In this document: piece by piece, positions 60,014 to 64,000 of the stretch | Numbering within the stretch: the stretch's first letter is position 1 | How the letters are laid out: every line of letters starts with the position of its first letter | Assembly (NCBI RefSeq): GCF_013085465.1 | Contig: NZ_CP049838.1 | Coordinates: 4,402,001-4,466,000 of the forward strand | Direction of reading: 5' to 3' | DNA: 64,000 nucleotides | Origin: Streptomyces asoensis | GTDB lineage: Bacteria > Actinomycetota > Actinomycetes > Streptomycetales > Streptomycetaceae | Notes under the pieces: generated by a model | Seen by the model: the letters and a program-made list of their open reading frames with translations, nothing else | What the model was told of the DNA's origin: nothing | Databases searched by the model: none | Program-made: the position numbers and the translations under genes

Positions 60014-60823
60014 ATGACCACAGCCATGCCTTTCGACCTCGACGCCACATTCCTGTCCGCGGTGACCGCTGCGGTGGAGGACGCCGGAGCCACCCTGCGG
60101 GAGCGCTACACGACCCATGCCCGGGGCGTGAGCCTGGAGGAGGTCGTCGGCGAGATCTACGCGAACGACGACGCCGTCCTCGCCGTGATGCGCGAGCCGC
60201 TGCTGCGGGCGAGGCCGGGGTCGCAGTGGGCGGAGGACGAGCTGGCCGGCGGGGCGCTCCCGCCGGGCGAGTGGTGGGTCGTCGACCCGGCCGAGGGCAA
60301 CATCAACCACGTACACGGCATGCCGGACTGGGGCGTCACCGCCACCCTGGTGCGCGACAACCATCCGGTCCTCACGGTCGTCCACCTCCCGCTGACCGGC
60401 GACACCTACACCGCCACCGCCGGCGGCGGCGCCCACCTCAACGGCCGTGCCCTGACCGTGTCGGCGAAGAACGACCTGGGTGCCACGCTGATCGGCACCG
60501 GCCAGGCCCGGCCCGGCGAGAGCACCGACACCTTCCGCCGCATCGGCGCGTCGGTCACCGCCATGCTCACCGCCGGTCTCGTCGTGCGCGTGTCCGTCCC
60601 GGCCACGCTTCAGCTCATCCACGTCGCCGCCGGACGCATGGACGCCTTCTGGCAGTTCTCCGACGTCCGCTCCGGCCTCGTCGCCGGCGCCCTGCTGGTC
60701 ACCGAGGCCGGAGGCACCGTCACCGACCTGGACGGCAAGCCCTGGAACGCGGCCAGCCGCGACTTCCTGGCCGCGGCCCCCCACATCCACACCGCCGCGC
60801 TCGACGTCCTCGCCTCGATCTGA
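60014..60823 (+). CDS. Inositol monophosphatase family protein with altered metal motif
   Basis: 269 residues, ATG start. The fold pattern is that of IMPase/FBPase: EDAGATLRERY, the motif WVVDPAEGNINHVHGMPDWG, and FSDVRSGLVAGALLVTEAGG. In active enzymes the first is D-P-(I/L)-D-G-T-x-N; here Asp is Glu and Thr is Asn, and the second-site W-D is S-D. Activity may be changed or lost. Target of the divergent LysR regulator and 55 bp before the next gene, likely one operon. Confidence 0.82.
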   Translation: MTTAMPFDLDATFLSAVTAAVEDAGATLRERYTTHARGVSLEEVVGEIYANDDAVLAVMREPLLRARPGSQWAEDELAGGALPPGEWWVVDPAEGNINHVHGMPDWGVTATLVRDNHPVLTVVHLPLTGDTYTATAGGGAHLNGRALTVSAKNDLGATLIGTGQARPGESTDTFRRIGASVTAMLTAGLVVRVSVPATLQLIHVAAGRMDAFWQFSDVRSGLVAGALLVTEAGGTVTDLDGKPWNAASRDFLAAAPHIHTAALDVLASI

Positions 60824-60878
60824 CCCCCCGGCCCGAACCTCCCTGGCCCTCCCACCCCAGACCGCAAGGAAGCCCCCT

Positions 60879-61523
60879 ATGACCAGCATCGGCATCCTGG
60901 GCGCCGGCCGCGTCGGCACCAACCTCGCCCGCACCCTCACCGCGGCGGGACACCACGTCACCCTCGGCCGCCGCGGATACGGCGACGAGAGGGGCGCACC
61001 GCCCGCGGACGGCACCACGATCCGCTACGCCGATCACTCCACCACCGCCCGCACCGCGGACATCGTCATCAACGCCACCCCCGGCGACACCACCCTGGAC
61101 CGGCTCACCGCGCTGCGGGCCGAACTCGCCGGCAAGATCCTCATCGATGTCTCCAACGCCACCCACGACGCCGACGACGGCCTGCCCGGGGACCTGCGCC
61201 ACCCGGGCAGCAGCCTCGCCGAACAGCTCCAGGCCGGCCTGCCCGACACCCACGTCGTCAAGACCCTCAACACCATGCTGTTCACGGTCATGACCGCCCC
61301 CGGGGAACTGACCGTCCCGCCCACCGCCTACCTCTCCGGAAACGACGAGCAGGCCAAGAAGACCGTCACCACCCTCCTGGGCGACCTGGGCTGGCAGACC
61401 GACTGGATCGAAGACCTCGGCGACATCACCACCGCCCGCGCGACAGAAGCCATGATCCTCGTCGTCCCCCACGTCCTGCGCCGCCACGGCTTCACCCCCT
61501 TCGCCGTCTCCCTCGCCCGCTGA
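60879..61523 (+). CDS. NADPH-dependent F420 reductase-like / NAD(P)-binding oxidoreductase
   Basis: 214 residues. N-terminal Rossmann motif IGILGAGRVGTNLARTLTAAGH followed by HHVTLGRR, then ADIVINATPGDTT, VVKTLNTMLFTVM and a C-terminal helix pair. This is the F420-dependent NADP oxidoreductase (FNO-like) fold. The Arg pair after the second strand suggests NADPH preference. Partner of the upstream phosphatase-family gene; the reaction in vivo is not shown. Confidence 0.85.
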   Translation: MTSIGILGAGRVGTNLARTLTAAGHHVTLGRRGYGDERGAPPADGTTIRYADHSTTARTADIVINATPGDTTLDRLTALRAELAGKILIDVSNATHDADDGLPGDLRHPGSSLAEQLQAGLPDTHVVKTLNTMLFTVMTAPGELTVPPTAYLSGNDEQAKKTVTTLLGDLGWQTDWIEDLGDITTARATEAMILVVPHVLRRHGFTPFAVSLAR

Positions 61524-61932
61524 CCCCGCCCCGCTGGGAGAGACGTGCCCCGGGCCGCGTCCGCCCGACAGCGCCGGGCGGGCAACGGCCCAGCGGCACC
61601 GGGTGCGCCACGCAGCGCAGCGCCGCCGCGCCCCCGATCACGGGCAGCGGAAGGAGCCGGGTGCTGTGGCCGGGCGCCGTGGGCGCGCGCACAAAGGCGC
61701 GTGTGCCCGGCCGTCAGGCCCACCTCGTCGCGCCCCCTTCGAGCCGATGTACGACCGGGCCGGCTGGCTGTGGCGCGCGTAGACCGAAGTCACGGTCCGT
61801 AGCGCACCGGAGGAACAGCCCGGACGGCCTCACCGGACGGCCTCACACCGCATGTCATCCACGCAGGGCGAGCCCCGTCACAGGCTCCGACTGCTGACCC
61901 GTACCCGAGACGATCCACAGACCAGGACGGCC
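61524..61932. other. 409-bp gap without a supported gene
   Basis: Only GC-rich frames lacking ribosome sites and domains are present. Nothing recognisable was found. Confidence 0.5.
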
Positions 61933-62496
61933 ATGACCACGCTTTCCACAGCCCGAACCGCCTCACCGCAACGGCCCACCCGGGCCCGTTGGACCGTCCC
62001 GGCCCGGCTGCGCAAGAGCATCCTGGTCACGCATGTCGTCTCGGCGGGAGCCTGGATCGGCATCGATGTCCTCTCCGTCGTCCTGGTGGCGATCGGCTGG
62101 GTACGCGCGGGCGACGACCGCACCGCCGTGTACCGCGCACTCGCGGACTTCTTCGTCGTCCCCCTCCCGCTGTCGGCCCTCACAGCAGGGACGATCTGCC
62201 TGATCGCCGGCGTCCTGCTGGGGTTGGCGACCAAGTGGGGACTCGTACGCTTTTGGTGGGTCGCTGTGAAGCTGGTCCTCAACGTCGTCGCCTGCGCGAT
62301 GATGCTCGCCTTCCTGGGCCCCATCACCGAACTCGCCACGGGCGAACAACCGTTGCAGGACATCTGGTTCGTCTCGTTCCTCGGAGCCACCGCCCTGGCG
62401 CTCCTGAGCTTTGCCACAGTGCTCTCTGTCTTCAAACCATGGGGCCGAGTCATCGAGCGCACCGCACGGGTGGCGAAAAGTGATCACCCCGGGTAA
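61933..62496 (+). CDS. Four-helix integral membrane protein (DUF2269-like)
   Basis: 187 residues from ATG 61933. Four hydrophobic segments: SILVTHVVSAGAWIGIDVLS, LPLSALTAGTICLIAGVLLG, WWVAVKLVLNVVACAMMLAF and ATALALLSFATVLSVFKPW. No cofactor motif apart from a His in the first helix. The overall pattern resembles DUF2269-type membrane proteins; low certainty for the family. No operon partner is evident. Confidence 0.72.
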   Translation: MTTLSTARTASPQRPTRARWTVPARLRKSILVTHVVSAGAWIGIDVLSVVLVAIGWVRAGDDRTAVYRALADFFVVPLPLSALTAGTICLIAGVLLGLATKWGLVRFWWVAVKLVLNVVACAMMLAFLGPITELATGEQPLQDIWFVSFLGATALALLSFATVLSVFKPWGRVIERTARVAKSDHPG

Positions 62497-62577
62497 ACAA
62501 ACCTCGCCCGGATTCTCGAGCCTCGGGCGCAACCGTGGCCTTCGGGGACCGGTGATCGTCCGGTGGCGTCGGGCGTA

Positions 62578-62946
62578 TCAGGCGCGGTCGTGGAGGGTGA
62601 CCTGGTAGCCGTCGGGGTCGGCGAAGGTGAATGTCCGGCCGAAGGGGCCGTCGATCGGTGCGGAGACGATGGTGTGACCGTCGGCGACGAGAGCATCGTG
62701 AATGGCCTGGACGTCTGTGGCGTGGAGCCAGATCGCGGCACCGATGCCCGGCTGAGCAACGGATGCGAGATCGGTGCCGGGAACGACGTCGCGGAGTGCG
62801 AACGCGATCGGCTTCGTCTCGAAGACGACGGCGTGCGGAGGTCCGGCCTGCGAGCGGACGAGGCCGAGGTACTGCTCGTAGAACGCCTGCGAAGCGTCGA
62901 GGTCGCGCGCTTGGAGCGAGATGAAGTCGGGGCCGGTGACGGGCAC
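62578..62946 (-). CDS. Glyoxalase/VOC-superfamily protein
   Basis: 122 residues, GTG start with AAGGAG upstream. One VOC domain of two beta-alpha-beta-beta-beta units: DFISLQARDLDASQAFYEQYLGL, and GAAIWLHATDVQAIHDALVADGH then FGRTFTFADPDGYQVTLHD with the terminal metal-binding motif. Function could be dioxygenase, resistance or isomerase; unknown. Divergent from and probably repressed by the MarR regulator at 63009. Confidence 0.9.
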   Translation of the reverse strand: MPVTGPDFISLQARDLDASQAFYEQYLGLVRSQAGPPHAVVFETKPIAFALRDVVPGTDLASVAQPGIGAAIWLHATDVQAIHDALVADGHTIVSAPIDGPFGRTFTFADPDGYQVTLHDRA

Positions 62947-62963
62947 GATGATGCTCCTTCATT

Positions 62964-62983
62964 CGTGTCAGTTTTCTGACACG
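62964..62983. promoter_or_regulatory. Operator 1, CGTGTCAG-TTTT-CTGACACG
   Basis: Perfect 8-bp inverted arms with a TTTT spacer, 18 bp upstream of the VOC gene start. Shares the core TGTCAG-N4-CTGACA with operator 2; predicted site of the divergent MarR protein. Confidence 0.8.
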
Positions 62984-62992
62984 GGTCAATCT

Positions 62993-63010
62993 ATGTCAGA
63001 ATGCTGACAT
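62993..63010. promoter_or_regulatory. Operator 2, ATGTCAG-AATG-CTGACAT
   Basis: Perfect 7-bp inverted arms; its centre is 28 bp from that of operator 1. It overlaps the marR start codon, so bound repressor would block that gene's own initiation. Confidence 0.8.
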
Positions 63011-63467
63011 GAGTCAAAACGGTGTCGGCGTCGACCTGGAGACGTCACTGGGCTACCTGCTGAAAGAGGCGTCGAGCGCGCTCCGTACAGCCATGGAGGC
63101 GGTGCTGCGGCCGCTCGGGATGAGCGTGACGCACTACTCCTGCCTCGAGCTGCTGGCTCAACGACCGGGCTTGTCGAACTCCGAGCTCGCGCGGGGCGCA
63201 TTCGTGACACGGCAATCGATGAACGTGCTGCTCCAGAACCTGGAACGAGAGGGCTACGTGACCAGGCCCGCGGAGGCACCCGTCGGGAAGGTTCTTCCCA
63301 CGCGACTCACGCCTCGCGGCCGACGGAGCCTCGAGAAGGCGACCGTGGCGGTGCGGTCCGTCGAGGTCAGAATGCTGGCCGGCCTGACCGGGACCGAGCA
63401 GTCAGGCGCGCTCCGGATCCTCCAGAGCATGATCCATTCCCTGCGTGAGGGCGACGACGGTGCATAG
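63009..63467 (+). CDS. MarR family transcriptional regulator
   Basis: 152 residues. MarR winged helix: SSALRTAMEAVLRPLGMSVTHYSCLELL, GLSNSELARGAFVTRQSMNVLLQNLEREGYVTRP in outline, and the wing VGKVLPTRLTPRGRRSLEKA. The start codon lies inside operator 2 with no Shine-Dalgarno sequence, so the mRNA may be leaderless. Likely an autorepressor that also controls the VOC gene. Confidence 0.92.
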   Translation: MSQNGVGVDLETSLGYLLKEASSALRTAMEAVLRPLGMSVTHYSCLELLAQRPGLSNSELARGAFVTRQSMNVLLQNLEREGYVTRPAEAPVGKVLPTRLTPRGRRSLEKATVAVRSVEVRMLAGLTGTEQSGALRILQSMIHSLREGDDGA

Positions 63468-64000
63468 CTCGTTCTCCGGCGCACGTCTCGTCGCGCCCCG
63501 GCAGGAGTGCCGAGTGCGGTGGCCCGTTGAAGGCCGGCTCGATGGCACTTCGTCACCGCGAGGAGGACGACCGCCGAACCTGCCGTGTGGCCTGGGGCTG
63601 CTCCAACCAACACGTCCGGTGGAAGTGGGCCGACCGTCCAACCGCCCCGTTGGAACTCTGCCCCTACCCGGATCTGCTGGACGGCTGACATCCGCACCTG
63701 ACATCGGCGACAGCGGGCTTCAGCAGACTTGAGCCACCATCGAGGCGTCCGGCCCGCGGCAGGCCGGGGTCTCGGTCATCTCCTTCAGCGAGGTGTCCTC
63801 GGCTCCTCGGGGCGCGCAGCCCGCGATCCCGGCAAAGCCGACCAGGTCACCGCCCCGTCCGTGGAGAGTTTCGTCCCCGTAGGGGTGATGGCACCGGATT
63901 CCCCGGAAGTCGTGCGCGCATCCCGCAACGATGGCCGTGTTCGGCACAGGGAGGCGTTCTGTTCGGCCTCGGCGCGGATGGCGTGGCCGGGGTCAGGGCT
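63468..64000. other. Right-hand end, no supported gene
   Basis: A 75-codon minus-strand frame (63720-63947) and another minus-strand frame open to the window edge both have high third-position GC, but neither has a domain or a clear ribosome site. The region may contain the end of a gene that begins beyond the window. Confidence 0.4.

Noticed and set aside
63720..63947. 75-codon minus-strand frame near the right edge
   Set aside because: High third-position GC, but the neighbouring frame is nearly as high; no ribosome site or domain, so not called.

Overview
The window is chromosomal DNA of a Streptomyces (or very close relative). The evidence is very high GC with strong third-position GC, many GTG and some TTG starts, HrdD-type sigma factor, actinobacterial Mo-cofactor/RimJ/GalU gene order, many TetR/MarR/LysR regulators paired with divergent targets, and rare TTA (bldA-type) codons confined mostly to accessory genes. 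Most of the window is ordinary core chromosome; the accessory parts are about 8.3-9.2 kb, 48.1-58.9 kb and the right-hand end.

Layout. 0-8.3 kb: a flavin monooxygenase cut by the left edge with its divergent MerR regulator, exonuclease III, a GNAT enzyme, and a two-component system divergent from a MacB/FtsX-type ABC exporter. 8.3-9.3 kb: a tRNA-like relic, a broken tyrosine integrase and an intact tRNA-Ala(CGC). 9.4-15.6 kb: galU-moeA-moaC-moaB-rimJ and a GlpR-like membrane protein on the minus strand, with a 5-formyltetrahydrofolate cyclo-ligase divergent from galU. 15.6-29.8 kb: penicillin-acylase-family hydrolase, CPA antiporter, MFS permease, FmdB-type zinc ribbon protein under a CIRCE-like site, MTA phosphorylase, CpaB/RcpC-like protein, MscL, LtrA-like protein, P1-family peptidase, L,D-transpeptidase lipoprotein and small conserved genes. 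30-34.2 kb: a fructose PTS operon (DeoR regulator, FruK, an unrecognised Thr-rich frame, EIIABC). 34.5-48 kb: two DHA2 exporters with WYL and TetR regulators, HrdD with a SigR-type promoter, an acetyltransferase, an extradiol-dioxygenase-like protein with divergent MarR, an M6 metalloprotease and a double-length IclR protein.

48.1-57.8 kb is the most unusual region. It holds a small membrane protein, a TIR-like plus SEFIR protein, and an fxs-type RiPP locus: radical SAM/SPASM enzyme FxsB, a tiny coupled frame, TIR-like FxsC, a 1320-residue FxsT-like protein (ParA-like, TIR-like, NB-ARC and TPR parts) and an unrecognised last gene overlapping it. No classical FxSxx-COOH precursor is visible; the tiny frame coupled to fxsB ends in F-R-A-R-V, which has Phe at the right place but Ala instead of Ser. 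Four genes here carry TTA codons, suggesting bldA-linked late expression.

At 58.4 kb an intact tRNA-Arg(CCT) with encoded CCA is followed by a 46-bp perfect palindrome and an integrase fragment, so this was an integration site. The rest holds a LysR regulator divergent from a variant inositol-phosphatase-family gene and an F420/NADP-reductase-like gene, a membrane protein, and a glyoxalase-family gene divergent from a MarR regulator with two near-identical perfect operators between them. No rRNA, CRISPR array or intact transposase was seen. All assignments come from reading the sequence; no database search was run.
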